From the NCBI RefSeq assembly GCF_900117455.1, contig NZ_FPHO01000002.1, positions 1,302,001-1,366,000 of the forward strand: a stretch of DNA of 64,000 nt, read 5' to 3'. The notes under the pieces are model-generated. The model saw nothing but the letters and a program-made list of their open reading frames with translations, was not told where the DNA came from and made no database searches. The DNA is from Hyphomicrobium sp. CS1GBMeth3. Lineage in GTDB: Bacteria; Pseudomonadota; Alphaproteobacteria; Rhizobiales; Hyphomicrobiaceae. The position numbers were made by a program, and so were the translations under genes. Position 1 is the stretch's first letter, and every line of letters begins with the position of its first letter. Positions 41,466 to 57,068 of the stretch are shown one piece after another.

Positions 41466-42857
41466 TCAGCCCGCCAGGGCTGCCGGCCGCTGGGGCAAGC
41501 CGCGCGCCTCGCGCTCAAGCTTCATGCGCTCGGCAACAAGGAAGGCCAGCTCCAGAGACTGATCGGCATTCAACCGCGGATCGCACTGCGTGTGATAGCG
41601 GTCGAGCAGGTCCGTCTCCGAGATCGCGGTCGCGCCGCCCGTGCACTCGGTGACGTTCTGACCCGTCATCTCCACGTGGATGCCGCCGGCGTGCGAGCCT
41701 TCGGCGCGGTGCACGTCGAAGAAGGCTTCTACCTCCTTCAGAATGCGATCGAAGGGGCGCGTCTTGTAGCCGTTGGCGGCGCTAATCGTGTTGCCGTGCA
41801 TCGGATCGCAGGTCCAGACGACCGTGCGGCCCGCCTTCTGAACGGCGCGGATCAGCTTCGGCAGATGCTGCCCGACCTTCTCGTGACCGAAGCGACAGAT
41901 CAGCGTCAACCGGCCAGGCTCGTCTTTCGGGTTCAAGATATCGATCAGACGCAGGAGACCGTCCGGCTCCAGCGAGGGGCCGCACTTGAGGCCGATCGGG
42001 TTCTTCACGCCACGGCAGAACTCGATGTGCGCATGGTCGGGCTGGCGCGTGCGATCGCCGATCCACAGCATGTGGCCGGAGGTGGCGTACCAATCGCCGC
42101 TCGTGGAATCGAGACGCGTCAGAGCCTGCTCGTAATTGAGGAGCAGCGCTTCATGGCTAGTGTAGAAGCTCGTGGCGCGGAGCTGCGGCGTGTTCGCGCT
42201 CGTGATGCCACAGGCGCGCATGAAGCCCAGCGTCTCGGCGATGCGATCGGCGAGTTCCTGATAGCGGTGGCCCTGCGGGCTGTCCTTAACGAAGCCCATG
42301 TTCCACTGATGCACGCGCTCGAGGTCGGCGTAGCCGCCAGTGGCGAAGGCGCGGATCAGGTTCAGCGTCGCGGCCGACTGACGGTAGGCCTCGAGCTGGC
42401 GCTGCGGGTCCGGAATGCGCGCGACCGGCGTGAACTCGGCGCCGTTGATGATGTCGCCGCGGTAGGACGGCAGCTCCAGATCGCCCTTCTTCTCGGTCGG
42501 CGATGACCGGGGCTTGGCGAATTGCCCCGCGATGCGGCCCACCTTCACTACGGGGCTGCCGCCGGCGTAGGTCAGCACGACCGCCATCTGCAGGAAGACG
42601 CGGAAGAAGTCGCGGATGTTGTCGGCGCCGTGCTCGAGGAAGCTCTCGGCGCAGTCGCCGCCCTGCAGCAGGAAGCCCTCGCCCTTGGCGACAGCGCCCA
42701 GGGCGTTTTTCAGCTCCCGCGCCTCGCCGGCGAAGACGAGCGGCGGAAAGGTCGCCAGGCGCGCCTCGACATCCGCGAGCGCTTTCGCGTCCGGGTAATC
42801 GGGAACCTGGACGATCGGAAGCGAGCGCCAGCTCTCGGGTGACCAGGTTGCGGGCAT
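41466..42857 (-). CDS. aroG: Class II 3-deoxy-D-arabino-heptulosonate-7-phosphate synthase
   Basis: A 463-residue enzyme from ATG 42857. It begins [19 protein letters not shown] and contains the class II landmarks [57 protein letters not shown] and [18 protein letters not shown]. It condenses phosphoenolpyruvate and erythrose 4-phosphate at the entry to the shikimate pathway. The class II (plant/Mycobacterium) form is usual in this bacterial group. The leader holds a small TCCTCC/GGAGGA hairpin at 42909-42926. The gene symbol could equally be aroH/aroA(II). Confidence 0.93.
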   Translation of the reverse strand: MPATWSPESWRSLPIVQVPDYPDAKALADVEARLATFPPLVFAGEARELKNALGAVAKGEGFLLQGGDCAESFLEHGADNIRDFFRVFLQMAVVLTYAGGSPVVKVGRIAGQFAKPRSSPTEKKGDLELPSYRGDIINGAEFTPVARIPDPQRQLEAYRQSAATLNLIRAFATGGYADLERVHQWNMGFVKDSPQGHRYQELADRIAETLGFMRACGITSANTPQLRATSFYTSHEALLLNYEQALTRLDSTSGDWYATSGHMLWIGDRTRQPDHAHIEFCRGVKNPIGLKCGPSLEPDGLLRLIDILNPKDEPGRLTLICRFGHEKVGQHLPKLIRAVQKAGRTVVWTCDPMHGNTISAANGYKTRPFDRILKEVEAFFDVHRAEGSHAGGIHVEMTGQNVTECTGGATAISETDLLDRYHTQCDPRLNADQSLELAFLVAERMKLEREARGLPQRPAALAG

Positions 42858-43013
42858 TTCAGTCTCTTCTCCACCACTTGAGCCGGGGCTGCGAGGCCGC
42901 TCCGGCCGTCCTCCACCGGGGGAGGATACCATTTTCTTGGCGGCTTATAGGGCAAGAGCCGGCGAACCGCCAGCCGGCGTTGCGCCGGATGTAGTGTGCA
43001 GGCGCACAAGAAA

Positions 43014-43039
43014 AAAGGCGGCCGGAGCCGGCCGCCTTT
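43014..43039 (-). terminator. Intrinsic terminator of the rpoBC operon
   Basis: AAAGGCGGCCGG and CCGGCCGCCTTT are perfectly complementary (12 bases each side of AG), and on the minus strand the stem runs into TTTTTTC. It lies 22 bases after the rpoC stop. The leftward aroG gene therefore starts as a separate unit. Confidence 0.88.
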
Positions 43040-43061
43040 CTTGTCGCGATTTTGCAGCCGC

Positions 43062-47285
<4,224 letters not shown>

Positions 47286-47429
47286 CGGCTCTCTCCCGGG
47301 GGGACGCGCGGGGGCGGCGTCCCAAGAATTTCGTCGGTGCTCCCTCTGCCCGGCATCTGCGGACCGAGGGTAAAGCGAGGGGCAGAAGCGGCTCGCAGCG
47401 CTTGGCTGCCCCTCACCGATTTGCAATCG

Positions 47430-51587
<4,158 letters not shown>

Positions 51588-51691
51588 ATCCCGCTCCTCA
51601 TCTCGCCGGGGCCGTGCCAGGGGGCTGCACAACCACTCGCCTTTTTGTGCCCAGCGCCGGGGTCGCCATCCCCTACGCCTCGTCTCGTCGA

Positions 51692-51740
51692 GACCGATGA
51701 TTCACGCTTCAGGCTGATAAGGCCTGAAGCGATCATGGTC
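51692..51740. repeat. Palindromic repeat copy 2, rplL-rpoB gap
   Basis: Same family as 6040-6090: it starts GACCGATGATTCACG, has the inner arms CTTCAGGCTGATAAGGCCTGAAG and ends GATCATGGTC. It differs from copy 1 at two inner positions, and the changes are near the loop, so the fold survives. Copy 3 follows after seven bases in the same orientation. Confidence 0.85.
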
Positions 51741-51747
51741 TCCTTCT

Positions 51748-51798
51748 GGACCGATGATTCACGCTTCAGGCCGATAAGGCCTGAAGCGATCATGGTCC
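51748..51798. repeat. Palindromic repeat copy 3, rplL-rpoB gap
   Basis: Starts GGACCGATGATTCACG and ends GATCATGGTCC; the inner stem TTCAGGCC/GGCCTGAA is perfect. Together with copy 2 it places two long hairpins one after the other in the leader between rplL and rpoB. Confidence 0.85.
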
Positions 51799-51943
51799 TG
51801 AACCTCTTAAACGGCTCGCCGGAGGGCCTCGAAGCGGGTTTTGACCCACTTGAGATCCTCCGGGGAACCGTCTCGCGGCCCGCCTTTTCGGCGGACACGG
51901 CCATTCTTTCATCTGCCCGCCTTCGGCAGACAGACGTGCGGCA

Positions 51944-51988
51944 GTAGGCAGTAAGAGCGACCGGTTTCCCGACTGCCCGACTGCCTAC
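51944..51988 (-). promoter_or_regulatory. Inverted repeat just downstream of rplL, candidate attenuator or processing site
   Basis: GTAGGCAGT (51944-51952) and ACTGCCTAC (51980-51988) pair over nine bases, with CGG/CCG able to extend the stem past a two-base bulge. A smaller TCTGCC/GGCAGA hairpin lies at about 51912-51930. In E. coli the rplL-rpoB gap holds a partial terminator and an RNase III site; the position suggests an equivalent here. The remainder of the 51588-51999 gap holds the two palindromic repeats and no gene. Confidence 0.45.
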
Positions 51989-51999
51989 CGCCAAGTGCC

Positions 52000-52377
52000 T
52001 TACTTCAGCTCGACCACAGCGCCCTGATCCTCGAGCTGCTTCTTGAGCTTCTGCGCCTCGTCCTTCGAGACGCCTTCCTTCACGGTCTTGCCGCCGGCCT
52101 CGACGAGGTCCTTGGCTTCCTTGAGGCCAAGGCCCGTGATGGCGCGCACTTCCTTGATCACGTTGATCTTCTTGTCGCCGCCCGACTTCAGGATGACCGT
52201 GAACTCGGTCTGCTCCTCTGCAGCAGCGGCAGCGCCGCCAGCAGCCGGGGCAGCCGCAACGGCCACAGCGGCAGCAGCCGACACGCCCCACTTCTCCTCG
52301 AGAAGTTTGGCGAGCTCAGCTGCTTCAAGAACGGTCAGGTTCGACAGATCCTCAACGATCTTCGCAAGATCCGACAT
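52000..52377 (-). CDS. rplL: 50S ribosomal protein L7/L12
   Basis: A 125-residue protein. The N-terminal dimerisation domain ([27 protein letters not shown]) is followed by an alanine-rich hinge (residues 36-52) and the C-terminal factor-binding domain with [32 protein letters not shown]. It forms the stalk that recruits EF-Tu, EF-G and other factors. It lies 95 bases downstream of rplJ. Confidence 0.98.
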   Translation of the reverse strand: MSDLAKIVEDLSNLTVLEAAELAKLLEEKWGVSAAAAVAVAAAPAAGGAAAAAEEQTEFTVILKSGGDKKINVIKEVRAITGLGLKEAKDLVEAGGKTVKEGVSKDEAQKLKKQLEDQGAVVELK

Positions 52378-52472
52378 TGTATATAATCCTTCCGGTTAAG
52401 CCTTCGAGAGGGGCGCTTTGTCTCAGCCTTCGGATGGCTGAAAGCGCCGGTTTTGTTAGTTTCCACAAAGTC

Positions 52473-52991
52473 TTATGCGGCTTCGCCCTGCGATGCCTTG
52501 GCTTGGACGACGCGCGCGAGCTTGGCGCCGGGCTCTTTGATCGTGCGGGCGATCTTCGTCGCCGGCGCGTTCAAGAGACCGATCAGCTTGGCCCGGAGCT
52601 CGTCAAGCGAGGGCAGTTCGGCGAGAGCTTTGACGCCGTTCGCATCAAGAACAGAGGTGCCCATCGCACCGCCGAGGATCACGAGCTTCTCGTTTTCCTT
52701 GGCGTAGTTGACGGCTGCCTTTGCCGCGGCAATCGGATCCTTCGAGTAGGCCAAAATGGTCGGCCCGGTGAAGAGATCAGAAATGCCTTCGGCCTGGGTG
52801 TCCTTGAGCGCGAGCTTCACCAGCTTGTTCTTGGCTACCTTGACAGCACCGCCCGCCTCTTTGACGCGTTTGCGGAGCTCTGCCGATTGAGAAGCCACCA
52901 AGCCGGTGTTGTGGGCGACGACGACCACGCCGGTGTCCTTCAACACCTCGTGGAGGTTCGTCACGAGCTCGTGTTTTGCGGCTCTATCCAC
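52473..52991 (-). CDS. rplJ: 50S ribosomal protein L10
   Basis: A 172-residue protein. The start is a GTG at 52989-52991 with AGGAG upstream; the alphaproteobacterial N-terminus MDRAAKHELVTNLHEVL fits it. It contains LRKRVKEAGGAVKVAKNKLVKLAL and the L12-binding C-terminal helix LNAPATKIARTIKEPGAKLARVV. L10 holds L7/L12 dimers at the stalk and usually represses its own operon through the leader upstream. Confidence 0.96.
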   Translation of the reverse strand: MDRAAKHELVTNLHEVLKDTGVVVVAHNTGLVASQSAELRKRVKEAGGAVKVAKNKLVKLALKDTQAEGISDLFTGPTILAYSKDPIAAAKAAVNYAKENEKLVILGGAMGTSVLDANGVKALAELPSLDELRAKLIGLLNAPATKIARTIKEPGAKLARVVQAKASQGEAA

Positions 52992-53292
52992 CTCAACACT
53001 CCTGGTTGCGATTTAGGCCTTGCGGCCTCATCGCGGGTTGCACCTTGCCGCGGGGTTCGACCCCTCCCTTGACCCAAGGGAGTGCCCTACCGCGACGCTC
53101 GTCCTGTCCTGACCGCGCGCGTGAGCGGCACGGTGCTGACCCAGAAGGCTCATACCGGAACGGCGCTCTATCGAGCGTCAAACCGGGTGGTCTCCCGTCT
53201 CCTGCGGGCCCTCTTTCGAGGATTAAGCCTCACCGATCTCTCGGCTCAGCGCCCATCATTCTCGGACAGGCTCCCGCCTTTCGGCGAGAGAT

Positions 53293-53324
53293 CCGCAATG
53301 CCTGCCCGTGAGCGGGCATTGCGG
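53293..53324. repeat. Strong hairpin in the rplA-rplJ gap
   Basis: CCGCAATGCC at the left pairs with GGCATTGCGG at the right, and the inside can alternatively fold as GCCCG-TGAG-CGGGC. There is no T-run after it on the minus strand (ATCTCTCG follows), so it is not an obvious terminator. Confidence 0.6.
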
Positions 53325-53335
53325 AATTCTTGTTC

Positions 53336-53380
53336 CAGACCGACGCCTCAGGCTGATAGGGCCTTCGGCGATCATGGTCC
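53336..53380. repeat. Palindromic repeat copy 4 (degenerate), rplA-rplJ gap
   Basis: Ends GATCATGGTCC like the other copies and has the inner CTCAGGCTGATAGGGCCTTCGG, but the left arm is shortened (GACCGACGC rather than GACCGATGATTCACGC) so the outer stem is incomplete. Same orientation as copies 1-3. Confidence 0.65.
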
Positions 53381-53400
53381 GGGGCTGCGAGCCCGTCCGC

Positions 53401-54165
53401 TTACGCGGCCGGGGCAGCCGAAACGACGGTTCCGGTGTCGACCTTCACGCCCGGCCCCATGGTCGAGGAGAGCGACACCTTCTTGATGTACGTGCCCTTG
53501 GCGCCTGCAGGCTTGCCCTTGGACACGGCATCGACGAACGCCTTGATGTTCTCGACGAGCGCCTGCTCCGTGAAGCTCGCCTTGCCGATGCCGGCGTGCA
53601 CGATGCCCGCCTTCTCGACGCGGAACTCAACCGAGCCACCCTTGGCGCCCTTGATGGCGCTGGTGACGTCCATCGTCACAGTGCCGACGCGCGGGTTCGG
53701 CATCAGGCCGCGCGGGCCGAGCACCTTACCGAGACGGCCGACAAGGCCCATCATGTCCGGCGTCGCGATGCAGCGATCGAAGTTGATCACGCCCTTCGAG
53801 ACGCTCTCGACGAGATCCTCAGCACCGACGACGTCGGCGCCGGCGGCCTTGGCCTCCTCGGCCTTGGGGCCGCGGGCGAAGACGGCGACGCGCGCCGTGC
53901 GGCCCGAGCCGTTCGGCAGATTGCAGACGCCGCGCACGACCTGGTCAGCGTGCTTCGGATCGACGCCGAGGTTCATGGCGACCTCGATCGTCTCGTCGAA
54001 CTTCGCCTTGGCGCGCGACTTGATCAGGCGCACAGCCTCTTCGACACCATACGCCTTGTTGCGGTCGATGCCCTTCTGGACCTCGGCGTTGCGCTTGCCA
54101 CCCGCAGCGTGCGTCGCGGCGATCACCTCAGGGGCGACGGACGATTTCTTTGCTTCCTTGGCCAT
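53401..54165 (-). CDS. rplA: 50S ribosomal protein L1
   Basis: A 254-residue protein, about 20 longer than usual at the N-terminus ([24 protein letters not shown]). The core shows [50 protein letters not shown] (the L1 signature) and [14 protein letters not shown] [15 protein letters not shown]1 forms the mobile stalk that releases E-site tRNA, and in E. coli represses the L11 operon. It lies four bases after rplK. Confidence 0.97.
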   Translation of the reverse strand: MAKEAKKSSVAPEVIAATHAAGGKRNAEVQKGIDRNKAYGVEEAVRLIKSRAKAKFDETIEVAMNLGVDPKHADQVVRGVCNLPNGSGRTARVAVFARGPKAEEAKAAGADVVGAEDLVESVSKGVINFDRCIATPDMMGLVGRLGKVLGPRGLMPNPRVGTVTMDVTSAIKGAKGGSVEFRVEKAGIVHAGIGKASFTEQALVENIKAFVDAVSKGKPAGAKGTYIKKVSLSSTMGPGVKVDTGTVVSAAPAA

Positions 54166-54169
54166 GCGA

Positions 54170-54616
54170 CTACTCCACCACCCTGAGGCCCATCGAACGG
54201 GCAGAGCCGGCGATCGTCTTGGTGGCCTGCTCCAGATTGTCCGTGTTCATGTCCTTCATCTTCAGCTTCGCGATTTCCTGAAGCTGAGCGATGGTGATCT
54301 GGCCAGCGACGTCGCGGCCGGGGGCCTTCGAGCCAGAGCCGGGCTTGCCCGTGGGCTTCATGCCCGCGGCCTTCTTGATCAGATACGTCGCCGGCGGCGT
54401 GCGCATCTCGAAGGTGAAGGAGCGGTCGGAATAGACCGTGATCTTCACCGGAATCGGTGTACCCTGCTCAAGGTCCTTCGTCTTGGCGTTGAAGGACTTG
54501 CAGAACTCCATGATATTGACGCCGCGCTGGCCAAGCGCAGGGCCGATCGGCGGAGACGGATTGGCCGCTCCCGCCGGGACCTGTAGGTTGATGTAGCCGT
54601 CGATCTTCTTTGCCAT
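54170..54616 (-). CDS. rplK: 50S ribosomal protein L11
   Basis: A 148-residue protein. It contains [36 protein letters not shown], the proline-rich thiostrepton-binding domain, and ends with the rRNA-binding domain ([34 protein letters not shown]). L11 with 23S rRNA forms the GTPase centre. It is followed closely by rplA and preceded by nusG after 169 bases. Confidence 0.97.
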   Translation of the reverse strand: MAKKIDGYINLQVPAGAANPSPPIGPALGQRGVNIMEFCKSFNAKTKDLEQGTPIPVKITVYSDRSFTFEMRTPPATYLIKKAAGMKPTGKPGSGSKAPGRDVAGQITIAQLQEIAKLKMKDMNTDNLEQATKTIAGSARSMGLRVVE

Positions 54617-54785
54617 CGTATCCCCTAAGTTCTCGAGGAAGCTTGCGCATCCTCAGGGTTAGCGGTCATCGGGTACGGGCTAATCCCGGACCCTCCCGCA
54701 AATTCGGGCGGACAGACCGCATGCGGCTCTCTCCACCCTCGACCGGCGCGGCAATCGCACCGGAAGCTCATAGTCTTGCCAGCCG

Positions 54786-55322
54786 CTAGGCCGGCACCTT
54801 CTCCACCTGCCCGAACTCGAGCTCGACCGGCGTCTTGCGGCCGAAGATCGAAACGCCGACCTTGAGGCGGGAACGCTCGCCGTCCACTTCCTCGACTTCG
54901 CCCTGGAACGAGGCGAAGGGACCATCGACGACCTTCACCTGCTCGCCGACCTCGTAGATGATCGAAGGCTTCGGACGCTCGACGCCCTCCTTGACCTGGT
55001 TCAGGATGCGGGCCGCCTCGTCATCCGAGATCGGAATCGGCTTGTTGTCGGCACCGAGGAACCCGGTCACCTTCGGCGTGTTCTTGATCAGCACGAAGGC
55101 GGCGTCGGTCATCTCCATCTTCACCAGCACGTAGCCAGGAAGGAACTTGCGCTCAGCCTGCACCTTGCGGCCGCGCTTCACCTCCACGACCTCCTCGGTC
55201 GGCACAACCACCTCTTCGAAGAGGGTGTCGAGCCCAGCCGACCGCGCGCGCTCCTTGATGGCGTCGGCCACCTTGCGCTCGAAGTTGGTGTAGGCGTGAA
55301 CGATGTACCAGCGCTTGGCCAT
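54786..55322 (-). CDS. nusG: Transcription termination/antitermination factor NusG
   Basis: A 178-residue protein. The NGN domain begins [25 protein letters not shown] and contains [14 protein letters not shown] and [10 protein letters not shown]; the KOW domain is [30 protein letters not shown] with the FASFQG turn. NusG binds the beta' clamp and links transcription to S10 or Rho. It lies 65 bases downstream of secE. Confidence 0.97.
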   Translation of the reverse strand: MAKRWYIVHAYTNFERKVADAIKERARSAGLDTLFEEVVVPTEEVVEVKRGRKVQAERKFLPGYVLVKMEMTDAAFVLIKNTPKVTGFLGADNKPIPISDDEAARILNQVKEGVERPKPSIIYEVGEQVKVVDGPFASFQGEVEEVDGERSRLKVGVSIFGRKTPVELEFGQVEKVPA

Positions 55323-55387
55323 TTCTTAGATCGTCTCTCGTGTCCTGCCCCGCGGGACGCCCCGCAAACCCGGCATACTTCTCGGGG

Positions 55388-55585
55388 TCAAGCGCCGAGC
55401 CCAAGCACCCAGTTAACCAGCCATCCGAGTGCCAAGTCCGTGAAGAGGAAGAAGACGGAAGCCAGGGCCACCATGATCAGAACCATGACCGTGGTAATCC
55501 ACACTTCCTTCCTCGTCGGCCAGGTGACTTTGGAGACCTCCTGCCGTACCTCTTGAACGAATTCGAACGGATTGAACTTCGACAT
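55388..55585 (-). CDS. secE: Preprotein translocase subunit SecE
   Basis: A 65-residue protein from ATG 55585 (MSKFNPFEFVQEVRQEVSKVTWPTRKEVWITT). It has the amphipathic helix with the WPTRKE hallmark and one membrane helix (VMVLIMVALASVFFLFTDLALGWLV), the short alphaproteobacterial form. It clamps SecY in the translocon. It sits between tRNA-Trp and nusG, its usual place. Confidence 0.95.
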   Translation of the reverse strand: MSKFNPFEFVQEVRQEVSKVTWPTRKEVWITTVMVLIMVALASVFFLFTDLALGWLVNWVLGLGA

Positions 55586-55694
55586 CAAAACCGCTTCCCG
55601 AGCGCCATGCGACAAATTGACGCACCCATGCCCAAAGGGTGAATCTGCGGGCTGGACCAGGCGCCCTCTTCACTGATCCACCCAATAAACCTCA

Positions 55695-55770
55695 TGGCAG
55701 GGGTGGAGGGTCTCGAACCCCCAGCCTTCGGTTTTGGAGACCGACGCTCTGCCAATTGAGCTACACCCCT
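55695..55770 (-). tRNA. trnW: tRNA-Trp (CCA anticodon)
   Basis: On the minus strand the sequence starts AGGGGTGTAGCTCAATTGG and ends CACCCCTGCCA with the CCA tail encoded. The acceptor pairs AGGGGTG/CACCCCT, the D-arm has GCTCAATTGGCAGAGC, the anticodon loop is CTCCAAA (anticodon CCA) and the T-arm has GGGGGTTCGAGACCCTC. It is the classic neighbour of secE. A TATAAG at 55780-55785 (minus strand) could be its -10 box. Confidence 0.97.
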
Positions 55771-55978
55771 ATCGCACGGCTTATACGCGCCTCATCGACG
55801 CGAAAGGCGCACATGCCTTATGCGGGGGCGGCATCCTTAGCCGAACTTTTGACGTTTGTCACCGCCTTAAGGTGACTTTATTGGGGCGTGCAGCAACAAA
55901 CCTTCGCATCGCCCAGTTATCCACAGCACGCGCCGCCGTTACGCTGCCATTTTCGGCGCGAACTCGCCGCCTATTCCG

Positions 55979-56302
55979 TCACCCGACCTTCTCGACAACG
56001 ACGGCCGTGCCATAGGCCAGCACCTCGGTCACGGCGGAGGCGATCTCGTTGGCGTCGTAGCGCATGGCGAGGATGGCGTTGGCACCTTTGGACTCGGCCT
56101 GCTTGATCAAGAGATCGAAAGCCTCCTGGCGCGTCTGCTCGGCGAGCTTGGTATAGAGCGAGATGTTGCCGCCGAACAGGATCTGGATCGCGGCGCCGAT
56201 GTTGCCGACCACGCTGCGCGAGCGGACGGTGAGGCCGCGCACGACGCCCAGATGCTGCACGACGCGGTAGCCCTCAAGCTCATTGGTCGTCGTAATGAGC
56301 AT
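55979..56302 (-). CDS. YbjQ/UPF0145-family protein
   Basis: A 107-residue protein; ATG 56302 (MLITTTNELEGYRVVQHLGVVRG) is preferred to a GTG two codons upstream. The family hallmark VVRGLTVRSRSVVGNIGAAIQILFGGNISLYTKL is complete, and the second half (RQEAFDLLIKQAESKGANAILAMRYD) has the conserved A-x-G-A-N-A pattern. Members form pentamers and have been called heavy-metal-binding by annotation; the function is not established. It lies between the two tRNA genes. Confidence 0.85.
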   Translation of the reverse strand: MLITTTNELEGYRVVQHLGVVRGLTVRSRSVVGNIGAAIQILFGGNISLYTKLAEQTRQEAFDLLIKQAESKGANAILAMRYDANEIASAVTEVLAYGTAVVVEKVG

Positions 56303-56345
56303 CGGCACTCTCCCCCAAACGCACCCGCGGTGATCAAGCGGAAGT

Positions 56346-56419
56346 TGGAGCGGGTGATGGGAATCGAACCCACGTATTCAGCTTGGAAGGCTGCTGCTCT
56401 ACCATTGAGCTACACCCGC
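56346..56419 (-). tRNA. trnG: tRNA-Gly (TCC anticodon)
   Basis: On the minus strand it starts GCGGGTGTAGCTCAATGG and ends CACCCGCTCCA with the CCA tail encoded. Acceptor GCGGGTG/CACCCGC, D-arm GCTCAATGGTAGAGC, anticodon loop CTTCCAA (anticodon TCC), T-arm GTGGGTTCGATTCCCAT. It reads GGA and GGG glycine codons. Confidence 0.97.
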
Positions 56420-56531
56420 ATACGCGAAGCGATATTCCACCGTACGGCCGCGCGCGAGCGGTTCTGATAGACGTTTTGGGTTCAGCTGTGAAGAGGCCGC
56501 GATCGATGTGTCGCCCGCCGCCTTCCCATGC

Positions 56532-56559
56532 TTGAAGTCGCGGCAACACATTCTATTAT
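56532..56559 (+). promoter_or_regulatory. Sigma-70 type promoter of the guanidinium exporter gene
   Basis: TTGAAG (56532-56537) and TATTAT (56554-56559) with a 16-base spacer on the plus strand. Initiation about seven bases after the -10 box would begin the transcript right before the ACGA hairpins of the candidate riboswitch. Confidence 0.6.
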
Positions 56560-56569
56560 ATGAGCCTGC

Positions 56570-56629
56570 GAGGCCACGACCTCCCCCGCCATGGGTAAGA
56601 TTCCGGGACGACCCGGAGCGTGGAGGAGG
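56570..56629 (+). promoter_or_regulatory. Candidate guanidine-II (mini-ykkC) riboswitch
   Basis: Two hairpins with ACGA in the loop precede the exporter gene. The second is textbook: TCCGGG-ACGA-CCCGGA at 56602-56617. The first is imperfect: GAGG-CCACGA-CCTC at 56570-56583. They are 18 bases apart, within the spacing of this class. ACCTCCCC at 56579-56586 can pair with the ribosome site GGAGGAGG at 56622-56629, giving an on-switch in which guanidinium binding to the two loops frees translation. The gene behind it is a guanidinium exporter, the standard target. Confidence 0.7.
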
Positions 56630-56634
56630 CTATC

Positions 56635-56946
56635 GTGGCCTGGATCTATCTCGTCATCGCCGGTTTGCTCGAAATCGTCTGGGCCTTCGCCATGAAGCAG
56701 TCCGACGGCTTCACGAAGCTCGTGCCAAGCGGCATTACCCTCGGGGCCATGGCCGCAAGCTTCCTGTTTCTCGCGCTCGCCATGAAGACGCTGCCGCTCG
56801 GGACTGCCTATGCGATCTGGACCGGCATTGGCGCGATCGGCGCGTTCTCGGTCGGCGTGCTGATGCTTGGGGAAGCCGCTGACGCGGTGCGGATCGGTGC
56901 GGCCTCCATGATTTTCTTCGGGATCGTTCTGATGAAGCTGGCGTAG
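56635..56946 (+). CDS. gdx: Guanidinium exporter of the small multidrug resistance family (Gdx/SugE)
   Basis: A 103-residue, four-helix membrane protein starting at GTG 56635 (MAWIYLVIAGLLEIVWAFAMK), five bases after GGAGG. Glutamate 13 in LLEIVW, tryptophan 16, KQSDGFTKL, and MKTLPLGTAYAIWTGIGA are the residues that set the Gdx subtype apart from EmrE. It exports guanidinium against protons as an antiparallel dimer. The upstream guanidine-II type leader supports the assignment. It is a single gene facing the trimethylamine operon terminator. Confidence 0.9.
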   Translation: MAWIYLVIAGLLEIVWAFAMKQSDGFTKLVPSGITLGAMAASFLFLALAMKTLPLGTAYAIWTGIGAIGAFSVGVLMLGEAADAVRIGAASMIFFGIVLMKLA

Positions 56947-56979
56947 GGGCTGAGGCTTCCGTCCCACACACAAAAAAGA

Positions 56980-57006
56980 GGACACCTCAACGGGGTTGAG
57001 GTGTCC
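56980..57006 (-). terminator. Terminator of the methylamine operon
   Basis: GGACACCTCAAC and GTTGAGGTGTCC form a perfect 12-bp stem over GGG. On the minus strand it is followed by TCTTTTTTGTG, the T-run that terminates the tdm-side transcript, 62 bases after the tdm stop. Its other side may also stop gdx mRNA. Confidence 0.88.
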
Positions 57007-57068
57007 AGTTGGTCCACAGTTGCACACAGCCGTGGAGGGGGAAATCAGAGTCGGTTGGGATCCGCGCC

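Larger units (their letters stand above)
52992..53400 (-). promoter_or_regulatory. Long rplA-rplJ gap: candidate L10 leader, hairpin and repeat
   Basis: This 409-base gap has no gene I can support. Reading on the minus strand it holds the degenerate palindromic repeat (53336-53380), a strong hairpin (53293-53324), and then about 250 bases of G- and A-rich leader before rplJ, including TTGACG at about 53186-53191. Bacterial rplJ genes typically carry an L10 binding leader of this length; the assignment is by position, not by covariance. Confidence 0.4.
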
